Below, piece by piece: positions 34,102-42,832 of a stretch of 64,000 bases of DNA. Source of the stretch: Flavobacteriales bacterium. Lineage in GTDB: Bacteria; Bacteroidota; Bacteroidia; Flavobacteriales_F; PHOS-HE28. Positions within the stretch are counted from its first letter, which is position 1, and every line of letters begins with the position of its first letter. The notes under the pieces are model-generated. The model ran no database searches, was not told the origin of the DNA, and saw nothing but the letters and a program-made list of their open reading frames with translations. Both the position numbers and the translations under genes were made by a program. Location of the stretch: positions 2,108,001 to 2,172,000 of the forward strand of contig JADJOI010000003.1 in the NCBI GenBank assembly GCA_016713875.1. Direction: 5' to 3'.

Positions 34102-34156
34102 AAAGGTTGTTCATGATCCCCGCCGCGGACGCCGGGAAGCGGCCCTGGGGCCCGGG

Positions 34157-34164
34157 TAGTTTCG
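34157..34164 (+). promoter_or_regulatory. -7-like box of the OmpA-family gene
   Basis: TAGTTTCG ends 4 nt before the ATG at 34169, which implies a leaderless message. It lies 55 bp beyond the end of the minisatellite. Confidence 0.45.
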
Positions 34165-34168
34165 CCGC

Positions 34169-35356
34169 ATGGTCCGTACCGCCCTCCTTCCCGCTCTGCT
34201 GGCCGCCGCGCCGCTGCTGGCGCAGACCGGTCTGCAACGCACACTGAACGCCGACACGATGCCGAACCTGGTGCCCAATCCCGGCTTCGAGGAGACCCGC
34301 CGTCTGCAATGCGCGTGGACACAGGACGCCACCAAGTTCAACGAGGAGGTGATGGTGGGCTGGACGAGCCCGACGGAGACGACGCCGGACCATTTCAGCA
34401 TGCTCAGCGACCCAGGCTGCTGGAGCCACCCCGGCAAGCGCACGGACGGGCGCGCGCGTCCCCACGGCGGCGTGGCGATGGCGGGCATCAAGACCTGGGG
34501 CCGGGGCAACACGCCCACGCACTGGCACGAGTACCTGCAGATCGAGCTGGCCGCGCCGCTGGAGGCCGGGGTGCGCTACGTGGCCGAATGCTGGGTGATG
34601 CGCGCCAGCTTCAGCAACGAGGCGAGCAACAACATCGGCCTGCTGCTGGCCACGGAGCCGATCCGCTCGCGCGACTGCCTGCCGCTGTACATCACCCCCA
34701 TGGTGAACGAGGACAAGCTGGTGAAGAAGAGCGGCTGGCACAAGGTGAACGGCGTGATCGAGGCCGCGGGCGGCGAGCGCTTCGTGCTGGTCGGCAACTT
34801 TTACAGCGACGAGGCCACGCAGCATGAGCGCTTTCCCGAGGGCGAGCGCGGCGCCTACTACTTCGTGGACGATGTGAACGTGCGGGTGGCGCCGCCGGGC
34901 AGTGCGTTGAGCCCCAAGCCCAGTGAGAGCGTACCGCCGCCGCCCAAGGTGCGCGTGGCCGACCACGCCGGCACGGCCCAGGTGGAGCTGCCACGCGTGG
35001 AACCCGAGGTGGGCAAGAGCATCGTGCTGGACCATATCTTCTTCGACTTCGACAAGGCCGATTTGAAGCCCGAGAGCCACGCCGAGCTGGAGAAGGTGGT
35101 GCACCTGCTCACCGACTACCCGCACATGCGCATCGAGATCGGCGCGCACACCGACGACCAGGGCAGCGAGGCCTACAACATCCGCCTGAGCAACGACCGC
35201 GCAAAGGCCGTGGTGGACCATCTGGTGAAGCAGAAGGTGGACGCCGACCGGCTGAGCTGGAAGGGCTACGGCAAGAGCCGCCCCGTGGCGGACAACAGCA
35301 GCGAGGAGGGCCGCGCGCGCAACAGACGCGTCGAGTTCACGGTGCTGGAGCGGTGA
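34169..35356 (+). CDS. OmpA-family outer membrane protein with N-terminal carbohydrate-binding-like domain
   Basis: This protein has 395 residues with the leader LLPALLAAAPLLAQ. Residues 30-240 read NLVPNPGFEETRRLQCAW to AYYFVDDVNVRV, the opening and closing strands of a jelly-roll domain common in Bacteroidota surface proteins. A proline-rich linker follows. The C-terminal 110 residues form an OmpA/MotB peptidoglycan-binding domain: HIFFDFDKADLKPESHAELE, then IEIGAHTDDQGSEAYNIRLS with the binding Asp, then RAKAVVDHL and NRRVEFTVLE. It should anchor the outer membrane to peptidoglycan. The next gene starts close behind. Confidence 0.92.
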   Translation: MVRTALLPALLAAAPLLAQTGLQRTLNADTMPNLVPNPGFEETRRLQCAWTQDATKFNEEVMVGWTSPTETTPDHFSMLSDPGCWSHPGKRTDGRARPHGGVAMAGIKTWGRGNTPTHWHEYLQIELAAPLEAGVRYVAECWVMRASFSNEASNNIGLLLATEPIRSRDCLPLYITPMVNEDKLVKKSGWHKVNGVIEAAGGERFVLVGNFYSDEATQHERFPEGERGAYYFVDDVNVRVAPPGSALSPKPSESVPPPPKVRVADHAGTAQVELPRVEPEVGKSIVLDHIFFDFDKADLKPESHAELEKVVHLLTDYPHMRIEIGAHTDDQGSEAYNIRLSNDRAKAVVDHLVKQKVDADRLSWKGYGKSRPVADNSSEEGRARNRRVEFTVLER

Positions 35357-35412
35357 TCGAGATGCCTGATACCTTCACGCGCCGCCGGTCGTATACCGTC
35401 GCCCCATCCATC

Positions 35413-36885
35413 ATGCGCCGCTCCATGCTCGTCACTTTCTTGTTGAGCACCAGCGGGACCATCCTCGCCCAGACCTTTCTCCAGGTCGGGCAGGACATCG
35501 ATGGCGAGGCCCCGTACGACGGCTCCGGCGTGAGCGTGGCCCTCTCCGCGGACGGCCTGCGGGTGGCCGTGGGTGCGCCGAGCAACAGCGGCAACGGCAT
35601 GGCGGCGGGGCATGTCCGGGTGTTCGACGACCTGGGCGGCACCTGGGTCCAGGTGGGAGCCGATCTCGATGGCGTCGCCGCAGGCGACGCGTTCGGGTAC
35701 GTGGTCCTCTCTGGGGACGGCACCCGCCTGGCCGTCGGCGCACCGCGGAACAATGACAACGGAAGTGATGCCGGACATGTGCGTGTGTTCGATGAGAACG
35801 GCGGGACCTGGACGCAGGTCGGCGTCACCATTGTTGGTGAAGGGGCCACGGAGTGGTGTGGACAGGCCATCGCCTTGAGCGAGGACGGCACGCGTCTGGC
35901 CGTGGGCGCGCAGCTGAACGACGATGGCGCGTACCAAGGCGGGCACATCCGCGTGTTCGACGAGGTGGCCGGTGCCTGGGTGCAGGTGGGGCCCGACATC
36001 CTGGGTCAGACCCCGAACGGTGAACTGGGGAAGGCCCTCGCGCTCTCGGCCGATGGTCAGCGGCTGGCCACCTATGCGGACGGGAACGTTCGGGTCCTAT
36101 CGTTCAACGGCCTTGCCTGGGTGCAGGTGGGTCCGGACCTGATCGGGGAAGCGCCGGGCGATGGGTTCGGCTGGTCGATCGCCCTCTCGGCCGATGGCAC
36201 CCGGCTGGCCGTGGGCGCTCCGTTCAACGACGGCAACGGCGCCGATGCGGGGCATGCACGGGTGTATCACGAGAGCGGCGGGCAATGGACCCAGGTGGGC
36301 GCGGATCTTGACGGTCCCGCATTCGATCACTGGGCAGGGTTCAAGGTGGCGCTCACCGCCGATGGAGGCCGCCTGATGGTGAGCGAGCCATACGAACCGG
36401 GCAGCACGAACCAACCCGGGCAGGTGCGTGTGTTCGAGGAGGTCGCCGGAAACTGGGTGCAGCTCGGCCCGGCCATCGTGGGCGAAGCCCCCGCTGACTA
36501 TGCGGGGTCGGGGCTGGCGTGCTCCACCAGCGGCCATCGCATCGCGGTGGGCGCCCACTGGAACGATGATGGCGGCGACAACTCCGGTCACGTGCGTGTG
36601 TTCCAGCTCGACCTCGAGAACCTCGTCGATCAGCCCTCCCTGGCCGATGCCGTTCGTGTGCTGCAGGGTCCTGACGGCGCCCGGGTGCATGTGGTGCACG
36701 ACCGGCCCACCCTGCTGCGGATGTTCGACGCGCGCGGCGCCTGCGTGCTGGAGCAGAACCTGCCTTCCGGTGGCGGGGTCGTCCACCTGGGAGCTCGATC
36801 ATCGGGCCTCCATGTCGTCGAGCTGCGCACCGTGGATCCGGCCGGCAGCGTCCACAGGGCGCGGATCTTGCACCTTCATCCTTGA
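35413..36885 (+). CDS. FG-GAP/propeller-like secreted T9SS cargo
   Basis: This protein has 490 residues. The methionine at 35413 begins the leader MRRSMLVTFLLSTSGTILAQ; an ATG at 35353 overlapping the OmpA-family stop would add 20 polar residues. The body has seven or more blades of the form ALSADGTRLAVGAPFNDGNG, then AGHARVYHESGGQWTQVGAD, in the style of integrin-like FG-GAP repeats. The C-terminal region (RVLQGPDGARVHVVHDRPTL to ARILHLHP) is a sorting domain with a weak PNP motif. Binding partner unknown. Confidence 0.8.
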   Translation: MRRSMLVTFLLSTSGTILAQTFLQVGQDIDGEAPYDGSGVSVALSADGLRVAVGAPSNSGNGMAAGHVRVFDDLGGTWVQVGADLDGVAAGDAFGYVVLSGDGTRLAVGAPRNNDNGSDAGHVRVFDENGGTWTQVGVTIVGEGATEWCGQAIALSEDGTRLAVGAQLNDDGAYQGGHIRVFDEVAGAWVQVGPDILGQTPNGELGKALALSADGQRLATYADGNVRVLSFNGLAWVQVGPDLIGEAPGDGFGWSIALSADGTRLAVGAPFNDGNGADAGHARVYHESGGQWTQVGADLDGPAFDHWAGFKVALTADGGRLMVSEPYEPGSTNQPGQVRVFEEVAGNWVQLGPAIVGEAPADYAGSGLACSTSGHRIAVGAHWNDDGGDNSGHVRVFQLDLENLVDQPSLADAVRVLQGPDGARVHVVHDRPTLLRMFDARGACVLEQNLPSGGGVVHLGARSSGLHVVELRTVDPAGSVHRARILHLHP

Positions 36886-36892
36886 AAGAGAA

Positions 36893-36910
36893 AGGGACCG
36901 CATGGTCCCT
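36893..36910. terminator. Bidirectional terminator between convergent genes
   Basis: AGGGACC and GGTCCCT form a perfect 7-bp stem around GCAT, flanked by purines on the left and pyrimidines on the right (GAGA...CTCTCCC). It lies 7 nt after the stop of the FG-GAP-like cargo and 36 nt from the end of the converging gene. Confidence 0.7.
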
Positions 36911-36946
36911 CTCCCTTCCCGCTTCGCAGCGGTCGTGCCGCAACCC

Positions 36947-37195
36947 TCACGCAGGTTCCTCTTTCAGGATCCGGTTCGCGATGTCCAGGATGCGCGTGTC
37001 GTCGAGCGACACCACGCCCCCGTCCGTGCCGGGCTCCAGGTGCACGCCCATGGGGCGCCCCTGCGGATGGCTGTAGCCCCCGAAGTAGTTCCACACCGTC
37101 TCCACGTTCAGGTCCAGCTCGCGGGCGATGCGGTGGATGCTGCCGTCGGGCAACTTGTCCTTGATCCTGCGCAGTTCATTGAAGGTGATGTTCAT
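36947..37195 (-). CDS. Small DNA-binding-like protein, 82 aa
   Basis: The sequence opens with ITFNELRRIKDKLPDGSIHR, then IARELDLNVETVWNYFGG, a helix-turn-helix-like unit with a recognition helix around NVETVWNYFGG. A C-terminal part containing GVVSLDDTRILDIANRILKE follows. Small conserved proteins with this layout occur widely in Bacteroidota and are usually labelled DNA-binding. It is a single gene facing the FG-GAP-like cargo across a terminator. Target unknown. Confidence 0.75.
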   Translation of the reverse strand: MNITFNELRRIKDKLPDGSIHRIARELDLNVETVWNYFGGYSHPQGRPMGVHLEPGTDGGVVSLDDTRILDIANRILKEEPA

Positions 37196-37287
37196 GTCAG
37201 GACGGATTTTGGTTGGGGACGCTGAAAGATAACCCCAAGAACGCTGGATCCCAAACGGCCGTTGGCATGGTGTTGGCGGGCGGGCGC

Positions 37288-37295
37288 TACCTTTC
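37288..37295 (+). promoter_or_regulatory. -7-like box before the short signal-peptide ORF
   Basis: TACCTTTC lies 7 nt before the ATG at 37303, the same arrangement as at 30878. Confidence 0.4.
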
Positions 37296-37302
37296 CGAGC
37301 GC

Positions 37303-37533
37303 ATGCCCCGCGCCGCCGCCCTCGTCGTGCTCCTCGCCTGCGGGGCGGCCGTCGCGCAGCGCTTCATGGACCTCATCCGCCGTGGTCCGCTGGCTGTGAA
37401 GGGCCGGGGCGAGTTGCAGAGATCCTTCGTGGACCGCCTACAAGCCACCAGGTGCGCTGACGCGAAGCGTCGTTCACCCCATGCCGATCTGCTGCCTTAT
37501 CACGCTGGTCACCTTGCCAACGCGTCCACATGA
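37303..37533 (+). CDS. Short signal-peptide ORF, probable remnant of a secreted protein
   Basis: It encodes 76 residues. The N-terminus PRAAALVVLLACGAAVAQ is a good leader, but the remainder (RFMDLIRRGPLAVKGRG...) is basic and featureless. A promoter-like box just upstream and an ATGA overlap with the following membrane gene (37530-37533) show it occupies a normal gene position. The simplest reading is a cargo gene whose body was deleted, leaving its 5' end. A genuine small secreted peptide, or a leader ORF coupling translation to the next gene, is possible. Confidence 0.4.
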   Translation: MPRAAALVVLLACGAAVAQRFMDLIRRGPLAVKGRGELQRSFVDRLQATRCADAKRRSPHADLLPYHAGHLANAST

Positions 37534-38846
37534 ATACGATGCCAGCCCGCATCGTGCCGTTGGCCGCGCTGTTGCTGCTGGGCCCGGCGCTGTTCAACGG
37601 CTACCCCTTGGTGTACGCCGACACGGGCACCTACCTCACCAGCGGCTTCCAGCTGGGCATTCCGGCGGACCGGCCGCTGGGCTACGGGCTCTTCTGCCGC
37701 CTGTTCAGTGGCGACGGCCTCAGCCTGTGGGGCGTGGTGATCGCGCAGGCGCTGCTCACGGCCGTGGTGCTCGTGCACGCGTGGCAGGTGCTGGTGGGCC
37801 GTCGCTGGGGGCTCTTCCTCGCCACCACCGCCCTGCTGAGCGCCACCACCGGACTGGGCTGGTATACGGGCCGCCTGCTGCCGGATGTGTTCACCCCGCT
37901 GGCGATCGTGTCCACCACCCTGCTCATGCTCACGCCGCTGTCGCGATCGTGGCGGCTTGGTCATGCAGCGGTCATCATCGTGGCCTGCATGACCCACTTC
38001 TCGCACCTGGTGATCGTGCCCGCCACGGCCGTGATCGCGCTGATGACGCAGGTTGTGCTGAACCGGAAGCGCCCGCTGCCTGCAGGAACCAGCGTGGTCA
38101 TCGGAGCGGTCGCCTTGTCCGTGTTCGCGCTGGTGGCGAGCAACCGCTGGGCCGGGCGTGGATGGGAGCTCTCCCGTGGCACGCCGCTCTTCCTGCTGGG
38201 CCGTGTGGTGGATGCCGGTGCGCTGCCCGATGCGCTCGCACGCCACTGCCCCACCGCGCACTGGTCCCTGTGCGATGCGCCGGCGCCCGCCGACAGCCGG
38301 GCCCTGTTGTGGGGACCGGACGGCGCGGTGACGCGGGCGGGCGGATGGGACGCGTTCCTGCCCGAGGCCCGAACGATCACAGCAGTGCTGCTGCGCGACG
38401 ATGCGGTGCGCGCCGCGCTATGGCGTTCGGCCTGGCGCGATGGCGCTGGGCAGCTCACGCGCCTTGGGGTGGGCGAGATCGCCTTCGCGTGGTACCGCAA
38501 GCCGGTGAGCCCGCCCTACCTCGCCGTGCAGCACGACGTCCCGCATGAGCTCGACGACTACCTCGCTTCCCTGCAGAACGGGGGGGCCCGCGGCGAACTT
38601 CAGCTGCGCGCCGTGGACCGCGCTCACACGATCGTGCTGGCGCTGGGCCTGCTGGGCCTGTTCGCGCTGCTGCTTCGGGGCGGGCTGCCCCCCGGGGAAC
38701 GCACGCTGCTCGTCGTGCTCGTTCTGGGAACGCTGTTCGCTGCCATGAGCTGCGCCGCGCTCAGTCTGCCGGACCAGCGCTTTCTGGCGCGGGTATCGTG
38801 GTTGATCCCGTGGGGTGTGGTGGCGATCGCCGCAGGAAGACGATAG
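37530..38846 (+). CDS. Polytopic membrane protein, GT-C-like paralogue 1
   Basis: This protein has 438 residues and about ten membrane helices. The first loop holds ALFNGYPLVYADTGTYLTSG, with an Asp in the position where GT-C glycosyltransferases keep a catalytic acidic residue. The same motif occurs in the paralogue at 42833. A large soluble segment lies between helices (VVDAGALPDALARHCPTAHW to LAVQHDVPHELDDYLASLQN). The family was not recognised with certainty; membrane glycosyltransferase is inference. The pair flanks two T9SS cargos, and T9SS proteins are often glycosylated or lipopolysaccharide-linked. Confidence 0.7.
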   Translation: MNTMPARIVPLAALLLLGPALFNGYPLVYADTGTYLTSGFQLGIPADRPLGYGLFCRLFSGDGLSLWGVVIAQALLTAVVLVHAWQVLVGRRWGLFLATTALLSATTGLGWYTGRLLPDVFTPLAIVSTTLLMLTPLSRSWRLGHAAVIIVACMTHFSHLVIVPATAVIALMTQVVLNRKRPLPAGTSVVIGAVALSVFALVASNRWAGRGWELSRGTPLFLLGRVVDAGALPDALARHCPTAHWSLCDAPAPADSRALLWGPDGAVTRAGGWDAFLPEARTITAVLLRDDAVRAALWRSAWRDGAGQLTRLGVGEIAFAWYRKPVSPPYLAVQHDVPHELDDYLASLQNGGARGELQLRAVDRAHTIVLALGLLGLFALLLRGGLPPGERTLLVVLVLGTLFAAMSCAALSLPDQRFLARVSWLIPWGVVAIAAGRR

Positions 38847-38874
38847 CTGCGCGCGGTACCTGCTGCGGTCCGGA

Positions 38875-40449
38875 TCAACGCTGTACCACCAAGCGGGCAG
38901 AACGCACCTCGGTGCCCTGTGCGGCACGCAGCAGATATAAGCCCTCCCGCACGGCGCTCAGCTCGATCACCGGCGGCCACGGTGCGCTCCAGCGGTGCAC
39001 CAGGGCCCCTTGCGTGTCCAGCAGAAGGAGCTCATCCAGGCCCGCGATCCCATCCACCTGAACGCGATCGGCGGCCGGGTTGGGGAACACCCGGAGCCCG
39101 GCGGTCACTGCGGGCGTCTCGCGCACCTCGGTGCCGATCGCGCAGGGGTCGGTCACGGTCCAGGTGATGGTGTCCGCGACGATCTGGGCGGTGATGTCCT
39201 CCACGATCGGGTTGAGCGCGAGATGCTCCATCATGGTGCTGAGCCCGTGCACGATGCTGTCGGTGAGGACCGGAGCGCTGCCACTTCCACACGGGAAGGC
39301 GCTCGCCGTATCCCAGCGGGCGAAGAGCGGGGTGTAGGTGTCGACGGAGGAAGCGTATCGAGCGCCGTACAACACCAGGTCCCCGTCGTCCAGGGTCAGG
39401 GCGTTCACCCGAAGAAGCAGTGCACTGTCGGGCACCAAGCGTGCCCAGGGTGCCGCCACGCCGCTGCTGTCGATCATGATCATGGCGCTACCGGACAAGG
39501 CGTTCACCCCAGCGCAGACGAGCAGGGAACCGCGTGGCGTACGGCACATGCTGCTGGCGACCTGGTAGGTGCTCGCCACCGGTGCCGCCCAGAGACGCGT
39601 ATTGGAACCGACCGTTCCGTCCGCGGCCAGGCGGAACAGGACCGGCGCGCCATGGGTGATGCTGTCCTGGACCTGCTGCCCGGCCATCAGCTCCCACCCG
39701 CCGTCCGGCCGCTGCAGGGCCTCCTTGGGCCAGAGCTTCGGGCCTGTGAACAAGCGGCCCCATTCCACCTGGCCCAGGCTGTCCATCTTCACCACATGCA
39801 TCGCCGAGAAGGCATTGCCGGCGATGTGCTGGCCGAGCACCAGAGTCCCGCCATCCGCTGTGTTCCGGACTTTCTGGTGGTAACCCCCCAGGCCGATGAA
39901 CCGATCGCTCCAGGCCGCTTGAACCGCGCCATCCAGATCCGCGCGCAGGATCCAGGGCCATCGCTCGGTCCCTACACTGCACGAGCCGACAAGCAACAGC
40001 CTGTCATCCGCGACAGCGGCCACATCCCCGAACATTTCGTTCGTTCCGTTCGAGTAAAGGTTGGCCGCGGCGAGCTGTGCATTGGCATCCATGCGCACAA
40101 CGAGGGCCTTCCACACAAAGCGGCCAACAAGCGCCAAGCCACCATCCGGAAGAACAGCAGCCCCTTCCAACCACAACGAAGGCGCCATGGACGGAAAGAG
40201 CAGATCGTTGGAAGCGAGCAATAGGCCCGCCGGGTCGTATTGGCGCACGTGCAATCGCGAACCCAACGGGATGACCTGTGTATCCCAACTGAGCCAAGCC
40301 ATCCAGAGCCCGCCGTTGGGCAGGAGCCGTACCAAAGGCTCCACCGGGGAGATGGAATCGTTCGGTACATGGTGATGAACGAACTCCTGGCCGCGTGCGC
40401 TGTGCAGCCCGATCAGGACGATCAGGGTGATGAGAAGGCGATGACCCAT
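38875..40449 (-). CDS. Secreted propeller-like T9SS cargo
   Basis: This protein has 524 residues with the leader LLITLIVLIGLHSARGQ. Blades such as LPDGGLALVGRFVWKALVVR and TADGGTLVLGQHIAGNAF resemble those of the 11007 family but share little direct identity. The sorting domain runs from LRVFPNPAADRVQVDGIAGL to ARLVVQR. It converges with the membrane gene at its 3' side, 28 bp away. Function unknown. Confidence 0.82.
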   Translation of the reverse strand: MGHRLLITLIVLIGLHSARGQEFVHHHVPNDSISPVEPLVRLLPNGGLWMAWLSWDTQVIPLGSRLHVRQYDPAGLLLASNDLLFPSMAPSLWLEGAAVLPDGGLALVGRFVWKALVVRMDANAQLAAANLYSNGTNEMFGDVAAVADDRLLLVGSCSVGTERWPWILRADLDGAVQAAWSDRFIGLGGYHQKVRNTADGGTLVLGQHIAGNAFSAMHVVKMDSLGQVEWGRLFTGPKLWPKEALQRPDGGWELMAGQQVQDSITHGAPVLFRLAADGTVGSNTRLWAAPVASTYQVASSMCRTPRGSLLVCAGVNALSGSAMIMIDSSGVAAPWARLVPDSALLLRVNALTLDDGDLVLYGARYASSVDTYTPLFARWDTASAFPCGSGSAPVLTDSIVHGLSTMMEHLALNPIVEDITAQIVADTITWTVTDPCAIGTEVRETPAVTAGLRVFPNPAADRVQVDGIAGLDELLLLDTQGALVHRWSAPWPPVIELSAVREGLYLLRAAQGTEVRSARLVVQR

Positions 40450-40453
40450 GATC

Positions 40454-40461
40454 CCAAAGTA
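40454..40461 (-). promoter_or_regulatory. -7-like box of the 38875-40449 cargo
   Basis: The minus strand reads TACTTTGG, 4 nt before the ATG at 40449. Confidence 0.4.
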
Positions 40462-40632
40462 TGCTGTACCGGAAGACGATGATCGGGCGCTCGGTTGCCG
40501 ATGGCCGGTCGCGAAGGCGGGTCCATCCGCTCCGTGGAGCGCGAGGTGCGGCGGATGTCCGATCTTGGGCCGAGGGATGATCGGTTGAGGGCGCGGCCAA
40601 CCCTAGCTCGATGACCACGTCTTCTCGGCAAC

Positions 40633-42816
40633 ATGACCCGCATGCGCACGACCTTCCTGCTTCCGATGGTGATCGTCTGGTCCGCGACCAGTGCCCAGTT
40701 GAGCTGCTCTTTCCTCATCACGCCGGAGAACTGCACGGAGGCCAATGGCAGCATCACCGCCCAGGTGGGGGGAGGCACCGCACCGTACAGCTATGTATGG
40801 TCGCCCGCTCCGCCGAACGGTCAGGGCACCGCGACCAGCAGCGGGCTCGCCGCGGGCGGCTACGACGTCACCGTGACGGATGATCTGGGCCTGCAGCAGA
40901 CCTTCAGTGCGAACGTGCCGAACGACCCCACGATCGGGCCTGGCGGGCCGGGCACCTTGGCGGGCGCGGAGCCGTATGTGGGGCTTGGTGTGCCCTGCAC
41001 CGGCCAGTGCAACGGAGCGATGGCGTTCCCGGCCTCCATGTTCAGCGGCACACCGCCGTACAGCTTCGATTGGGGTCCACCACAGGCGTACACCACCCAG
41101 GGTGATCCCATCTTCGTGGGTCTGTGCGCCGGTCAGAACTACCCATACATCGTGACCGATGCGCTCGGGTGCTCGAGCTTCGGCTACGCCGGGCCATTGC
41201 CCGAACTGGACACGGCCTGGTACTGGAGCATCGACCAGATCACACCGGCGAGCTGCGGCAACGCGGACGGCGTCCTCTACCTGACGCAGACCGATGCCTG
41301 GCCGGCCGACGTGCTGTTCTCGCAAGGCGGCCAAGTGGTGTTGAGCACCACCACCAACGGCACGATCACGAGCGCCATCGGGGGCTTGGCGGCCGGCGCC
41401 TATGAGGTCCTCTTCGACTACAACGCCAGCGGTTGCACCAGCTCCCTCACCTTCACCATGCCCGAGGTGGGCCCGGGGTGCGGGAGCGTGGCCGGCGTCC
41501 TGTTCGCGGACACGGACACGGATTGCCTGCAGGACGGTGGCGAGCCGGGCATCCCCTACCGCACGCTGCAGGTGGACCCTGGCGCTCAGCTGGCGATCAC
41601 CAACACGGATGGCCAGTTCACCGTGGAGCTGGTGGACGGAGCCTACACCCTCACCGTGCTCGACCCCACGGTGGAGCCGGCCTGTCCGCAGACGGAGCCG
41701 ATCCCCTTCACCGTGAGCGGAGGAGTGACCACGCTCGACATCGGCGCCACGGCCGATGCACCGATGGACCTCGCGGTGACGGCGGTGAACAACGCGGCAC
41801 GCCCGGGCTTCGGGCACACCGCCTGGGCGCAGGTCACCGAACTGGGAGGCACCGGCAGCGGCACCATCACCGTCACGGCCCAGGTGCTGTACCCGCTCAC
41901 CTTCGCCGGCGCGATCCCCGCACCCACCAGTGTGCTGTCCAACCAGGTCAGCTGGGTGCTGCCGGCCCTCGCACCGTTCTCCACCCTCCACGTGCAGGTC
42001 ACCGCCACGGTGGATACGCAGGCGCCCCTTGGGGCTACGGCCGAGATCGTGTTCACCGCCGTGAACGACGGTCCGGAGACCAACACGGCGAACAACAGCT
42101 GGACCTCCACGCGCACCATCACCGGGGCCGTCGACCCCAACGACAAAACGGCCTTCACCAGCACGCGCCAGAGCGTCGGCGAGTACATCCTGGCCCAGGA
42201 CGAATGGGTCGACTATGTGATCCGCTTCCAGAACACCGGCACGGACACGGCCTTCACCGTGGTGATCACCGACACGCTCGCGGCCGAGCTGGACATGACC
42301 ACGTTCGAGCAGGGAGCGGCCAGCCATCCGTTCACCGTGAGCTTCAAGCCCGACCGTGTGGTGGAATGGCGCTTCGCGAACATCCTGCTGCCGGACAGCA
42401 ACGTGAACGAGCCGGCAAGCCACGGCGCGGTGGGGTTCCGGATCCGTCCGCACCAACCGGTGGTGGCCGGTACGGTGCTGGCCAACGCGGCGGACATCTT
42501 CTTCGACTTCAACGCGCCCGTCCGCACGAACACGAGCACCCTGGTGGCCACGGTCGGCACCGGGGCGCATGAGCATGAAGAGGCTCCAATGCTGCTCTTC
42601 CCCAACCCTGCGAGGGACCGGATCACCATTCGTTCCCTCGCGCCCCTGGAGCATCTGCAGGTGATGGCGCCGGATGGGCGGGTCGTTCTGCAGCGCCGCC
42701 TCGCCGGGGAACGCGCAGAGGTGGACCTTCGTGGACTGGCGCCCGGTGCCTACCAGGTGATGGTCACGGGGATCGACGGGCGGAAGCGGTCGCGGTCCAT
42801 CATCGTGGAGCGGTAG
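40633..42816 (+). CDS. SprB-repeat, DUF11-like T9SS surface protein
   Basis: This protein has 727 residues. The leader TTFLLPMVIVWSATSAQ is followed by SprB-type repeats (ENCTEANGSITAQVGGGTAP, YSYVWSP; GTPPYSFDWGP). Around residue 280 comes an SdrD-B/Cna-like segment (VAGVLFADTDTDCLQDGGEP). Next are DUF11-like strands (GFGHTAWAQVTELGGTGSGT) and the conserved block ITGAVDPNDKTAFTSTRQS to WVDYVIRFQNTGTDTAFTVV. It closes with a sorting domain (LLFPNPARDRITIRSLAPLE to SIIVER). The architecture is that of large Bacteroidota surface adhesins. The start could also be the ATG 9 nt downstream. Confidence 0.88.
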   Translation: MTRMRTTFLLPMVIVWSATSAQLSCSFLITPENCTEANGSITAQVGGGTAPYSYVWSPAPPNGQGTATSSGLAAGGYDVTVTDDLGLQQTFSANVPNDPTIGPGGPGTLAGAEPYVGLGVPCTGQCNGAMAFPASMFSGTPPYSFDWGPPQAYTTQGDPIFVGLCAGQNYPYIVTDALGCSSFGYAGPLPELDTAWYWSIDQITPASCGNADGVLYLTQTDAWPADVLFSQGGQVVLSTTTNGTITSAIGGLAAGAYEVLFDYNASGCTSSLTFTMPEVGPGCGSVAGVLFADTDTDCLQDGGEPGIPYRTLQVDPGAQLAITNTDGQFTVELVDGAYTLTVLDPTVEPACPQTEPIPFTVSGGVTTLDIGATADAPMDLAVTAVNNAARPGFGHTAWAQVTELGGTGSGTITVTAQVLYPLTFAGAIPAPTSVLSNQVSWVLPALAPFSTLHVQVTATVDTQAPLGATAEIVFTAVNDGPETNTANNSWTSTRTITGAVDPNDKTAFTSTRQSVGEYILAQDEWVDYVIRFQNTGTDTAFTVVITDTLAAELDMTTFEQGAASHPFTVSFKPDRVVEWRFANILLPDSNVNEPASHGAVGFRIRPHQPVVAGTVLANAADIFFDFNAPVRTNTSTLVATVGTGAHEHEEAPMLLFPNPARDRITIRSLAPLEHLQVMAPDGRVVLQRRLAGERAEVDLRGLAPGAYQVMVTGIDGRKRSRSIIVER

Positions 42817-42832
42817 CGCATCTTCGCGGGCG